Shown: piece by piece, positions 40,933 through 48,449 of the stretch
Position numbering within the stretch: the stretch's first letter is position 1
Layout: each line of letters starts with the position of its first letter
NCBI GenBank assembly: GCA_002337385.1
Contig: DDFY01000008.1
Span: 51,634 to 115,633 of the forward strand
Reading direction: 5' to 3'
DNA length: 64,000 nt
Source of the DNA: Erythrobacter sp. UBA1916
GTDB taxonomy: Bacteria; Pseudomonadota; Alphaproteobacteria; Sphingomonadales; Sphingomonadaceae
Translations under genes and position numbers: made by a program
The notes under the pieces: model-generated
Told to the model about the DNA's origin: nothing
The model's input: only the letters and a program-made list of their open reading frames with translations
Database searches by the model: none

Positions 40933-42531
40933 ATGGAACAATTCGCCGCTCTCATCGATGCGCTGATCTATACCCGCAGCCGCAAGGGCAAGCTGGCCCT
41001 GATCGAACAGTATTTGCGCGAGACTCCCGACCCTGATCGCGGCTGGGCGCTTGCCGCGCTCACCGATGGGCTCGACTTTCCGGCAGTCAAAAGCTCGACC
41101 ATCCGCAACCTGCTCAAGGACCGCGTCGATCCGGTGCTGTGGAGCCTCAGCCGCGACTTCGTGGGCGACACCGCCGAAACCGCCAGCTTCCTCTGGCCCG
41201 AACCCCTGCGCCGTGACGACGCCCCGCCTCCCACCGTGTCCGAAGCCGTCGCCAACCTTGCCGCCATGACCCGTGCGAGCGTGATGGCGGACCTGCCCCC
41301 GCTGCTCGACCGGCTCGATGCGAAGGGCCGCTACGCGCTGTTCAAGCTCGCCACCGGCGGCATGCGCGTGGGCATTTCAGCGCGGTTGGCGAAGATCGCT
41401 TTCGCACAGGCGTTCGATGTCGAGGTCGACCGGGTCGAGGAGTACTGGCACGCGCTCACCCCGCCCTATGCCGAGCTGTTCGCATGGGCCGCCGAGGGCG
41501 CCGATCCGCCCGACACCGAGAACATGCCCCTGTTCCGCCCCTTCATGCTCGCACACCCGCTGGAGGATACCCAAGTCGATCTCGCCGACTACGTGGCCGA
41601 GTGGAAGTGGGACGGCATCCGCGTGCAGCTGGTCCATGTCGCGGGCGAGACGCGCCTCTATTCGCGCTCGGGTGACGATATCTCGGCCACTTTTCCCGAG
41701 CTGATCACGGCGCTCGACATTCCCGCCGTGCTCGATGGCGAACTGCTGGTGCGCGGCAGCCATCAGGGCGGGGAAGCCGGCGGTGCGGCCAGTTTCAATG
41801 CCTTGCAACAGCGGTTGGGTCGCAAGACCGTCAGCAAGAAGATGCTGGCCGAAGCACCTGCCTTTGTGCGCCTCTACGATGCGCTTGCCATCGGCGGCGA
41901 TGATCTGCGCGTCCTGCCCTGGAGCCAACGGCGCGCGCAGCTCGAAGCGCTGATTCCGGAGCTACCCGAAAGCCATTTCGATCTCTCGCAAATCGTCGCG
42001 GCGCAGGACTTCGCCCAGCTCGCGCAAATCCGCGAATCGGCCCGCGACGACGCTATCGAAGGCCTGATGCTCAAACGGCGCGACAGCCCCTATGTCGCGG
42101 GCCGCAAGACGGGCCTGTGGTACAAGTGGAAGCGCGATCCGCTGCTGATCGATTGCGTGCTGATGTATGCCCAACGTGGCAGCGGCAAGCGCAGCAGCTT
42201 CTACTCGGACTATACCTTCGGCTGCTGGACCGGCGATCCCGACAGCGATGGCGAACTGCTCCCCGTGGGCAAGGCCTACTCGGGCTTTACCGACGAGGAG
42301 CTGAAGAAGCTCGACCGTCACGTCCGCCAGAACACGCTCAATCGCTTCGGCCCGGTGCGCGAGACCGATAAGAGCCTGGTGTTCGAGGTGGCTTTCGATT
42401 CGGTCCACGCCAGCAAACGGCACAAGTCGGGCCTCGCGATGCGTTTCCCGCGCATCCACCGCATCCGCTGGGACAAGCCCGCGCACGAAGCCGACCGGAT
42501 CGAGACCTTGCGCGCACTGGTGCGGGACTAA
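40933..42531 (+). CDS. ATP-dependent DNA ligase (exonuclease-associated type)
   Basis: 532 aa. An N-terminal helical DNA-binding domain (about 1-190) leads to the nucleotidyltransferase core with the adenylated Lys225 in EWKWDGIR, then RLYSRSGDDIS, LDGELLV, EGLMLKRRDSPY and WYKWKRDP, and a C-terminal OB domain. It seals nicks using ATP. This ligase class belongs with the exonuclease upstream and normally also with a large DEXH helicase and PdeM, which are not next to it here. Confidence 0.94.
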   Translation: MEQFAALIDALIYTRSRKGKLALIEQYLRETPDPDRGWALAALTDGLDFPAVKSSTIRNLLKDRVDPVLWSLSRDFVGDTAETASFLWPEPLRRDDAPPPTVSEAVANLAAMTRASVMADLPPLLDRLDAKGRYALFKLATGGMRVGISARLAKIAFAQAFDVEVDRVEEYWHALTPPYAELFAWAAEGADPPDTENMPLFRPFMLAHPLEDTQVDLADYVAEWKWDGIRVQLVHVAGETRLYSRSGDDISATFPELITALDIPAVLDGELLVRGSHQGGEAGGAASFNALQQRLGRKTVSKKMLAEAPAFVRLYDALAIGGDDLRVLPWSQRRAQLEALIPELPESHFDLSQIVAAQDFAQLAQIRESARDDAIEGLMLKRRDSPYVAGRKTGLWYKWKRDPLLIDCVLMYAQRGSGKRSSFYSDYTFGCWTGDPDSDGELLPVGKAYSGFTDEELKKLDRHVRQNTLNRFGPVRETDKSLVFEVAFDSVHASKRHKSGLAMRFPRIHRIRWDKPAHEADRIETLRALVRD

Positions 42532-42609
42532 CCTTGCGGCAGATCAAGGCACCGTGCAGACAGAAAGCCCAAACGGCACACTGAGCCAACCTGCCCGAAA
42601 GACCTTGCC

Positions 42610-43017
42610 GTGAGCGAACCGCAGACGACCACCCCCTATGACCAGATCGGTGGCCAGCCCGCCATCGCCGCCGTGGTTGATCGCTTTTACGACCTGATGG
42701 ACACCGACCCGGCCTATGCTGAACTGCGCGCCATGCACGCAGCCGATCTGGCCCCGATGCGAACCTCGCTGACCGGGTTCCTCACCGGCTGGGCAGGCGG
42801 CCCGCGCGACTGGTTCGAGGCCAATCCGGGCAAATGCATGATGAGCATGCACGCAGGCTTTCCCATTACCGCCGAGACCGCGCGGCAATGGGTCGAGGCG
42901 ATGGGCCGGGCCTTTGCCGATCACGACCTCGCCGATCATCCCGTGGGTAAGCTCATGAACGAACAATTCGCCATGATGGCTGGCGGCATGGTCCGCACCG
43001 CCACGATGGCAGGCTAA
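42610..43017 (+). CDS. Group II truncated hemoglobin
   Basis: 135 aa from GTG 42610. The 2-over-2 globin pattern is visible: YDQIGGQPAIAAVVDRFYDLM, GWAGGPRDWF and the proximal His in MSMHAGFPI, followed by the C-terminal helix with MNEQFAMMAG. Such globins bind O2 or NO and protect respiration. It stands alone between the ligase and the YoaK-like gene. Confidence 0.87.
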   Translation: MSEPQTTTPYDQIGGQPAIAAVVDRFYDLMDTDPAYAELRAMHAADLAPMRTSLTGFLTGWAGGPRDWFEANPGKCMMSMHAGFPITAETARQWVEAMGRAFADHDLADHPVGKLMNEQFAMMAGGMVRTATMAG

Positions 43018-43069
43018 ACACCGCCATAATCCAATTGCGCGGCGCGCTGTCGTGGAGCAGTTAGGCGGC

Positions 43070-43720
43070 ATGTATCGCATGTCCTCCGCAGATCGCGTGC
43101 TCGCCTATTCCATCGCCGGTGCGGCCGGTTTCGTCGACGCCAGCGGCTTCCTTGCCGCAGACCGCTACTTTGTCTCGTTCATGTCGGGCAACACCACCCG
43201 GCTCGGCGTGGAGCTGGCGCGCGGATCAAGCGCGGCCTTGGTTGCGGGCATGTTGCTTGCAGGGTTCGTGGTCGGCGTGGCCCTCGGCGCTTTGGTGGCG
43301 GACCGGTTCGAACCATGGCGCAAGACCTCGGTACTGATCACGGCGACGCTCCTGCTGCTGGCGGCGGCGGCTGCGCAGTCTGCCGGTGTGACCTCCGGCT
43401 TTCTTCTGGGGGCGGTGCTGGCCATGGGCGCGATCAACAATGTCTTCCGCAAGAGCGGCGAGGTGGCCCTTGGCGTCACCTATATGACCGGCGCGCTGGT
43501 GCGTGTCGGCGAGGGGCTCGCGGGCCTCATCAAGTCGAGCGCGCAGCGGCGGCGCGGCGCCTTGGAAAGCCTGTTGCTGTGGGCGAGCCTGTCGTCCGGC
43601 GGCTGCGTCGGTGCGCTCATTTATCTTCATACCCACTCCGTCGTGGGCTGGCTTGCGGCGCTGTGGGTGCTGGCGCTCACGGTGTTTGCGTGGCGGATCG
43701 AGGCGCGCGAGTCAGTCTAG
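43070..43720 (+). CDS. YoaK family (DUF1275) membrane protein
   Basis: About 216 aa. The family marks are AGAAGFVDASGFLAADRYFVSFMSGNTTRLG near the N-terminus and NNVFRKSGEVALGVTYMTGALV in the middle; six hydrophobic segments follow. The function of DUF1275 is unknown. Start codons GTG 43052, ATG 43070 and ATG 43079 are possible; AGGCGG fits 43079 best by spacing and GGAG fits 43070. It overlaps the convergent DUF167 gene by nine bases. Confidence 0.85.
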   Translation: MYRMSSADRVLAYSIAGAAGFVDASGFLAADRYFVSFMSGNTTRLGVELARGSSAALVAGMLLAGFVVGVALGALVADRFEPWRKTSVLITATLLLLAAAAAQSAGVTSGFLLGAVLAMGAINNVFRKSGEVALGVTYMTGALVRVGEGLAGLIKSSAQRRRGALESLLLWASLSSGGCVGALIYLHTHSVVGWLAALWVLALTVFAWRIEARESV

Positions 43721-43990
43721 CTGCACCAGCTTTTCGCGCGAAGTTGCGCCGCGCAACAAGGTGAGCCGCGTGGGCGCGCTGCCGAGCGCCTTGGCCAGCA
43801 GCCCAATCACCGCATCGTTGGCCGCGCCGTCCTGCGGCTTGACGCGCACCTTCACCTGCACGACGCCATCGACAATCGTGATGCCCTCGCTGCGGGCACC
43901 CGGCGTCGCCCGCACCGCCAGCCGCCCCTCGGCATCGGCCAGCGCGCGCAGCGCCTCGGCGGGCGGGAGATCAGGCTTCGGTTTCGCCAT
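43712..43990 (-). CDS. DUF167 (YggU-like) protein
   Basis: 92 aa with the family motif VRVKPQDGAANDAVIGLLAKALG followed by LLRGATSREKLV; the N-terminal RLAVRATPGARSEG is also standard. Small alpha/beta protein of unknown role. Its ATG lies 20 bases inside the end of the carbonic-anhydrase-like gene, so it is co-translated as the last gene of the hemB-GNAT-GNAT-gammaCA-DUF167 chain. Confidence 0.9.
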   Translation of the reverse strand: MAKPKPDLPPAEALRALADAEGRLAVRATPGARSEGITIVDGVVQVKVRVKPQDGAANDAVIGLLAKALGSAPTRLTLLRGATSREKLVQLD

Positions 43991-44546
43991 GCAAAGTCGC
44001 CAAATGCCGCTCGGCCAGGTCGCAATAGCGTTCAGCCTGAAAGCGGATCTTCTCCACCTGCGCCGCGTCCATGGTGCGGAACAACTTCGCCGGCCGGCCG
44101 ACCCAGATTTCGCGCGCCGGAATGCTCTTGCCCGGGCTGAGCAAAGCGCCCGCCCCCAGCATCGCGCCCTCGCCCACATGGCACCCGTCCATCGCGATGG
44201 CGCCCATGCCGACAAAGGCCTTGTCCGCCAGTGTCGCCCCGTGGACCAGCGCCATGTGGCCGATCACGCAGTCCTCGCCGATGATCGTGGGGCAGCCTTC
44301 GGTGTCCGGGCGCGGGCCTTCCACGTGAAACACCGTGCCGTCCTGCACATTGCTCCGCGCGCCAACCTCGATCCGGTGGATGTCGCCGCGCAGCACGCAG
44401 TTGTACCAGATGCTAGCCTTCGGACCGATGGTCACATCGCCGATGATCCGCGCGCCAGGGGCGACAAAGGCGGTCTCGTGGATCTGCGGCACCTTGCCCT
44501 CGAAGGGCAGGATCGTGGCACCGGGAAAGCGCTCGGCGAAAGTCAT
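43971..44546 (-). CDS. Gamma carbonic anhydrase family protein
   Basis: 191 aa left-handed beta-helix of hexapeptide repeats (IGDVTIGPKASIWYNCVLRG, IGEDCVIGHMALVHG). The three zinc His are visible in RGDIHRIEVG and GHMALVHG. Members are YrdA/PaaY-like; carbonic anhydrase activity is not certain. AGGAGA lies before ATG 44546, which overlaps the upstream acetyltransferase stop. A near-parS sequence (44317-44332) is embedded in it. Confidence 0.9.
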   Translation of the reverse strand: MTFAERFPGATILPFEGKVPQIHETAFVAPGARIIGDVTIGPKASIWYNCVLRGDIHRIEVGARSNVQDGTVFHVEGPRPDTEGCPTIIGEDCVIGHMALVHGATLADKAFVGMGAIAMDGCHVGEGAMLGAGALLSPGKSIPAREIWVGRPAKLFRTMDAAQVEKIRFQAERYCDLAERHLATLHGETEA

Positions 44547-45115
44547 CTTCTCTCCTGCCATTGTGCGCGGGTGATGTGGTGGACGATGGTCGGGTTCAGC
44601 TCGGCGGAGAAATAGGGGTCTTCGTAGTCCCAGTCCTTGCGCCGCTGCATCCCCAGCCGCTGCATCAGGCCCCAACTGGCGGCGTTGCCCTCCACCGTGA
44701 GCGCCACAAGATCGTCGTCACCGGTGGTCGCAAAGGCATGATCTATGCAGCCGGTCGCGCCCTCCTTGGCATAGCCCTTGCCCCAGGCGTCTTCACGCAG
44801 CCGCCAGCCGATCTCCAGCATACCGCAAACCTTGGTGCCCTCGACCGTGGCGCGCTTAAGGCCGACCATGCCGAGCACTTCGCCCGCCAGATGGCCGCCA
44901 TCGTTCTTGCGGCGGCAGCACCAAAATGTGAAGCCAAACTCGTCGTTGAAGCCTTCGAGGCGCACGCGCGTATTGGCCGCTGCAGCCTCCTCGCGCACTC
45001 CGCCGAGCCAGCGCATCACCGCCGGCGTGTTGGTGTGGCGCACGAAGCCGTCCCACGAGGGATCATCCCACTCGTGCACGATCAGGCGTTCGGTTTCGAA
45101 GATAGTTTCGGGCAT
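44543..45115 (-). CDS. GNAT family N-acetyltransferase, tandem copy 1
   Basis: 190 aa from ATG 45115. RimJ/RimL-type: IFETERLIVHEWDDP at the start, GWRLREDAWGKGYAKEGA as the acetyl-CoA loop and NPTIVHHITRAQW at the end. The final motif is shared with the next gene upstream, so the pair looks like a tandem duplication. It is five bases downstream of that gene and overlaps the gamma carbonic anhydrase gene by four. Substrate unknown. Confidence 0.85.
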   Translation of the reverse strand: MPETIFETERLIVHEWDDPSWDGFVRHTNTPAVMRWLGGVREEAAAANTRVRLEGFNDEFGFTFWCCRRKNDGGHLAGEVLGMVGLKRATVEGTKVCGMLEIGWRLREDAWGKGYAKEGATGCIDHAFATTGDDDLVALTVEGNAASWGLMQRLGMQRRKDWDYEDPYFSAELNPTIVHHITRAQWQERR

Positions 45116-45120
45116 CAGCT

Positions 45121-45681
45121 TCACAGGCTGCTCCATTGGGCGCGCGTGATGCGGTAAACCCGGGTGGGATTTTCCGCCGGTTCGTATTCCGGGTCGTCGT
45201 AGTCGAACTCGCTGGCGCGCGACAGGCCCAGACGCGCCATCAAGCGGCTGGAACCCGCGTTGTTGTCGCTGGTCTGCGCGTAGACCACCTCGTTGCCGAG
45301 CCTGTCGAAAGCATGGGCGAGCGCGGCGCGCGCGGCCTCGGTCGCATAGCCTTTCCCGGTGTGGGACGATGCAAGGCTCCAACCGATTTCGCGTTGTCCG
45401 CGCAGGTGCTCAGGCGCGGCAGTAGCGCGCACGTTAAACAGACCGATGCGGCCGACGCGGCATTGTGTCTCGCGATGCCAGATCGTCCAGCGCATATAAC
45501 TCTTGTCAGCCCATGCCGCGATGTCGGCAGCGAGACTCTCCTCCACCGCCTGCTTGCTGCGCGGGCCGCCAAGGTGGCGCATCACCTCTGGCGTGTTCAT
45601 CTCGGCCAGCAACCAGGGCAGATCAGCCTGAGCCACCGGCAGCAGGTCCAACCGCTCGGTGGCGAGGGCGTGGTCAGCCAT
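45121..45681 (-). CDS. GNAT family N-acetyltransferase, tandem copy 2
   Basis: 186 aa. ALATERLDLLPVAQADLPW at the N-terminus, GWSLASSHTGKGYATEAARAA as the acetyl-CoA loop and NPTRVYRITRAQW at the C-terminus. Paralogous to the following gene by the shared end motif and architecture, though the two are clearly diverged. Its start overlaps the hemB stop region by eight bases, so it is part of the hemB operon. Confidence 0.85.
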   Translation of the reverse strand: MADHALATERLDLLPVAQADLPWLLAEMNTPEVMRHLGGPRSKQAVEESLAADIAAWADKSYMRWTIWHRETQCRVGRIGLFNVRATAAPEHLRGQREIGWSLASSHTGKGYATEAARAALAHAFDRLGNEVVYAQTSDNNAGSSRLMARLGLSRASEFDYDDPEYEPAENPTRVYRITRAQWSSL

Positions 45682-46669
45682 TCAGCAGCCGCGCGGCCAG
45701 CGGCGCGTGGTAGGTCAGCACGCCCGAGCAGCCCGCGCGCTTGAAGGCGATCAGCTTCTCCATCAGCAACGCCTCGCGGTCGGCAATGCCCGCCACCGCG
45801 CCAGCCTCGATCAGCGCATATTCGCCCGACACCTGATAGGCGAACACAGGCACCTCGAAGCGCTGCTTGGCGCGCCAGATCAGGTCGAGATAGGCCAGCC
45901 CCGGCTTCACCATCACGCTGTCCGCACCCTCGGCAATGTCGAGCGCGATTTCGGCCATGGCCTCCTCGGCATTGCCCGGGTCCATCTGGTAGGTGCGCTT
46001 GTCGCCCTTCAGCAGGCCGCCCGAGCCAACAGCATCGCGGAACGGCCCATAGAAGGCCGAGGCATATTTGGCGGCATAGGCCATGATCTGGACATTGGCA
46101 TGGTCACCCATTTCGAGCGCCATCCGGATCGCTTTCACGCGCCCGTCCATCATGTCGGACGGGGCGATGATGTCAGCTCCGGCCTCGGCCTGGGTCAGCG
46201 CCTGATCGACCAGCACCGCCACCGTATCGTCGTTCAGGACATAGCCCGCTTCGTCGACCAGCCCATCATGCCCGTGAGTGGTATAGGGGTCGAGCGCGAC
46301 ATCGGTGAGAATGCCGATGTCGTTGCCGCAAGCATCGCGGATCGCGCGGATCGCCTGGCACATCAGGTTATCGGGATTGAAGGCCTCGGCGCCATCGTCG
46401 CTGCGCTTGTCGCCCGGCGTATTGGGAAACAGCGCGATGCAGGGAATCCCCAGCGCCACCGCCTCTTTCGCCCGTTCAGCGATCAGATCGACCGACCAGC
46501 GCGAAACACCCGGCAGCGAACCGACCGGGTCTTCCACCCCCTTGCCCGAGGTCACGAACAGCGGCCAGATCAGGTCGGCCGGGGTAAGCACAGTTTCACG
46601 GTGCATCGCACGGCTCCAGCCGTAGGTGCGGGTGCGGCGCAGGCGAGTGGCGGGATAGGCTCTGGTCAT
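45674..46669 (-). CDS. hemB: Porphobilinogen synthase (delta-aminolevulinate dehydratase)
   Basis: 331 aa from ATG 46669. Active-site Lys residues sit in YAAKYASAFYGPFRDA and VKPGLAYLD; APSDMMDGRVKAIR and YHAPLAARLL are also diagnostic. It condenses two aminolevulinates in heme synthesis. The metal-site region ILTDVALDPYTTHGHDG lacks the Cys cluster of the zinc type, so a Mg-dependent enzyme is likely. Confidence 0.96.
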   Translation of the reverse strand: MTRAYPATRLRRTRTYGWSRAMHRETVLTPADLIWPLFVTSGKGVEDPVGSLPGVSRWSVDLIAERAKEAVALGIPCIALFPNTPGDKRSDDGAEAFNPDNLMCQAIRAIRDACGNDIGILTDVALDPYTTHGHDGLVDEAGYVLNDDTVAVLVDQALTQAEAGADIIAPSDMMDGRVKAIRMALEMGDHANVQIMAYAAKYASAFYGPFRDAVGSGGLLKGDKRTYQMDPGNAEEAMAEIALDIAEGADSVMVKPGLAYLDLIWRAKQRFEVPVFAYQVSGEYALIEAGAVAGIADREALLMEKLIAFKRAGCSGVLTYHAPLAARLLNG

Positions 46670-46716
46670 GCTTGCGCTCCTGCCGAAAATCGGCCGCGCA
46701 GGCAATGGCAACGCGC

Positions 46717-48270
46717 TCAGTTCACGCGCTGGCGGTTCTCCAGCCGGTCAATCTCGCGCACGGGCTCCTCATTGGCGTCGGAGGAAGGCGCCAGCGAGGC
46801 CAGCGCCGCGCCCGGCTCGACCGATTGCCACCGCGCAAGGCTCGCGCGGAACTGCGCCAGTTCGCGCCCTTCGAGCTGCGCGCGGGAAACGAATTTGACG
46901 CTTGCCGGATTGATCGCCCGCCCGCCGCGGTACAATTCATAGTGCAGGTGCGGGCCGGTCGAGAGGCCAGTTGAGCCGACATAGCCGATCACCTGCCCGC
47001 GCCGGACCGACTGTCCCGAACGGACCGCCATCCGGCTCATGTGGCAATAGCGCGTCTCCAACCCGCCGCCGTGCGACAGCTTGACCGTATTGCCGCAGCC
47101 TCCCGCACGCCCGGCGGAAACCACGCGGCCATCGCTCACGGCGACAATCGGCGTGCCGCTGCGGGCGCGAAAATCCATACCAGAATGCATGCGGCGATAG
47201 CCAAGGATCGGATGGCGGCGCATCCCGAAGCGCGAGGAGATCGGGCCGGGCACCGGCGCCACCATACCCTGCCGCTGCTCGCCAGCGCCTGCGGCGTCGT
47301 AAAACAGGCCCTCGCGGCCCCAGCGCATCATCTGCTTGCGCGGCTTCCCGTCGCGCAGGATGGCCGCATATTGCAGCTTGCCGACCTCGATTTCGCCGGT
47401 GGCGGCGCGCTTGTAGTCGATGATGAAGTCGAACTCGTCGCTCGCGGCGATGTCACGATCGAGGTTCATCTCCTCACCGATCGTGCGCAGGAACTGCTGC
47501 ACCGCACTCGGCGGGGCACCGGCAGCGCGGGCCGAACGGTAGATGCCCTCGCCCACCGTCCCGCGAATGCGCAGCGGGGTGGCGTCGACAGCAATCTGGT
47601 GTGGCACGAGCGCCAAGGCGCCGCCGTCGCGCCGTTCGACCACCAGTTGCAGGTCGAACCGCGCGCGGAACGACAGCGCATCGACCGGGCGCGGCGCATT
47701 GGGCGATGCGCGGCGACCAAGCGTGATGTCGACCTGCGTTCCGGGCGCAATCTCGCGCAGGGGCATGGCGCCTGCCACCATCGTCGCGATCTGCTCCGCC
47801 TCGCCCGAGCCGACCCCGGCACGACGCAGCATGCGTTCGAATCCGTCGCCCTGTGTAAGCGTGGCGACCAGATCGATGCGCGGGCGTTCGGGCGCGCGGG
47901 CCAGCTGTTCGACCGCAAAGGTCGCACCCATCCGGCGGCCGCTGTCGGCACCGAGTGCGAGCGGCATGATCATCTGGCTGCGAAATTCGTCACGCACGCG
48001 GTCGTCGATACGCATGGCGGGTGCGGCCTCGACCGGCGAGAAGCCCGGCCAGGCGGCAATGGCAATGGCGGAGAGGCCCAGCATGGTCGCGGTGCCGCGC
48101 AGCCAGCGCGCAGAGCCGATATCGTTGGCAAGGTCCGTTGCCAGCTCGTTCTTCTGGAACATCAGGCCAATCCGGCGGCGCAGCTGATCGAGCCGCTCGG
48201 TGGTGCCGGAATAGCGCGCAATGCGGCGCTTCCCCTCACCCGAGACGATTGCCCTGCGCTTGATGGCCAA
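46717..48270 (-). CDS. M23 family metallopeptidase with long N-terminal region
   Basis: 517 aa. A basic cytoplasmic N-terminus and one membrane helix (about 58-75) lead to OapA/LysM-like domains (about 120-290, QLARAPERPRIDLVATLTQGDG...), and an intact LytM domain: HPILGYRRMHSGMDFRA, RYCHMSR and GPHLHYEL. It is a predicted DD-endopeptidase in the periplasm. The leader contains a nested hairpin next to AAGGAG. Divergent from the Suv3-like helicase. Confidence 0.9.
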   Translation of the reverse strand: MAIKRRAIVSGEGKRRIARYSGTTERLDQLRRRIGLMFQKNELATDLANDIGSARWLRGTATMLGLSAIAIAAWPGFSPVEAAPAMRIDDRVRDEFRSQMIMPLALGADSGRRMGATFAVEQLARAPERPRIDLVATLTQGDGFERMLRRAGVGSGEAEQIATMVAGAMPLREIAPGTQVDITLGRRASPNAPRPVDALSFRARFDLQLVVERRDGGALALVPHQIAVDATPLRIRGTVGEGIYRSARAAGAPPSAVQQFLRTIGEEMNLDRDIAASDEFDFIIDYKRAATGEIEVGKLQYAAILRDGKPRKQMMRWGREGLFYDAAGAGEQRQGMVAPVPGPISSRFGMRRHPILGYRRMHSGMDFRARSGTPIVAVSDGRVVSAGRAGGCGNTVKLSHGGGLETRYCHMSRMAVRSGQSVRRGQVIGYVGSTGLSTGPHLHYELYRGGRAINPASVKFVSRAQLEGRELAQFRASLARWQSVEPGAALASLAPSSDANEEPVREIDRLENRQRVN

Positions 48271-48284
48271 AGTTCTGCTCCTTG

Positions 48285-48325
48285 CGGTCCGGCTGGCTCC
48301 TGCCCTCTAAGGGCGTACCGGACCG
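48285..48325 (-). promoter_or_regulatory. Nested hairpin in the leader of the M23 gene
   Basis: CGGTCCGG (48285-48292) and CCGGACCG (48318-48325) form a perfect outer stem; GCCC (48302-48305) and GGGC (48311-48314) form an inner stem. On the minus strand it ends just before GCAAGGAG and ATG 48270, so it could influence translation. Confidence 0.45.
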
Positions 48326-48373
48326 ATCTACGATAGTGCACAATTTCCTAGCCAATGGCCTGCCGCAATAAAG

Positions 48374-48388
48374 TTAAATCCCGTCTAA
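48374..48388. promoter_or_regulatory. Possible CtrA binding site
   Basis: TTAA-N7-CTAA differs by one base from the alphaproteobacterial CtrA consensus TTAA-N7-TTAA. It lies between the divergent M23 peptidase and helicase genes. Confidence 0.35.
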
Positions 48389-48449
48389 CGACGATGAGTC
48401 GACTCGCACGAGCGCCCAGCTGATCAGTCTCCCCCGCGAAACCCCTTCG

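Noticed and set aside
47041..48336. 431-codon open frame antisense to the second M23 gene
   Set aside because: No domain, skewed composition, and the sense gene has an intact LytM domain.
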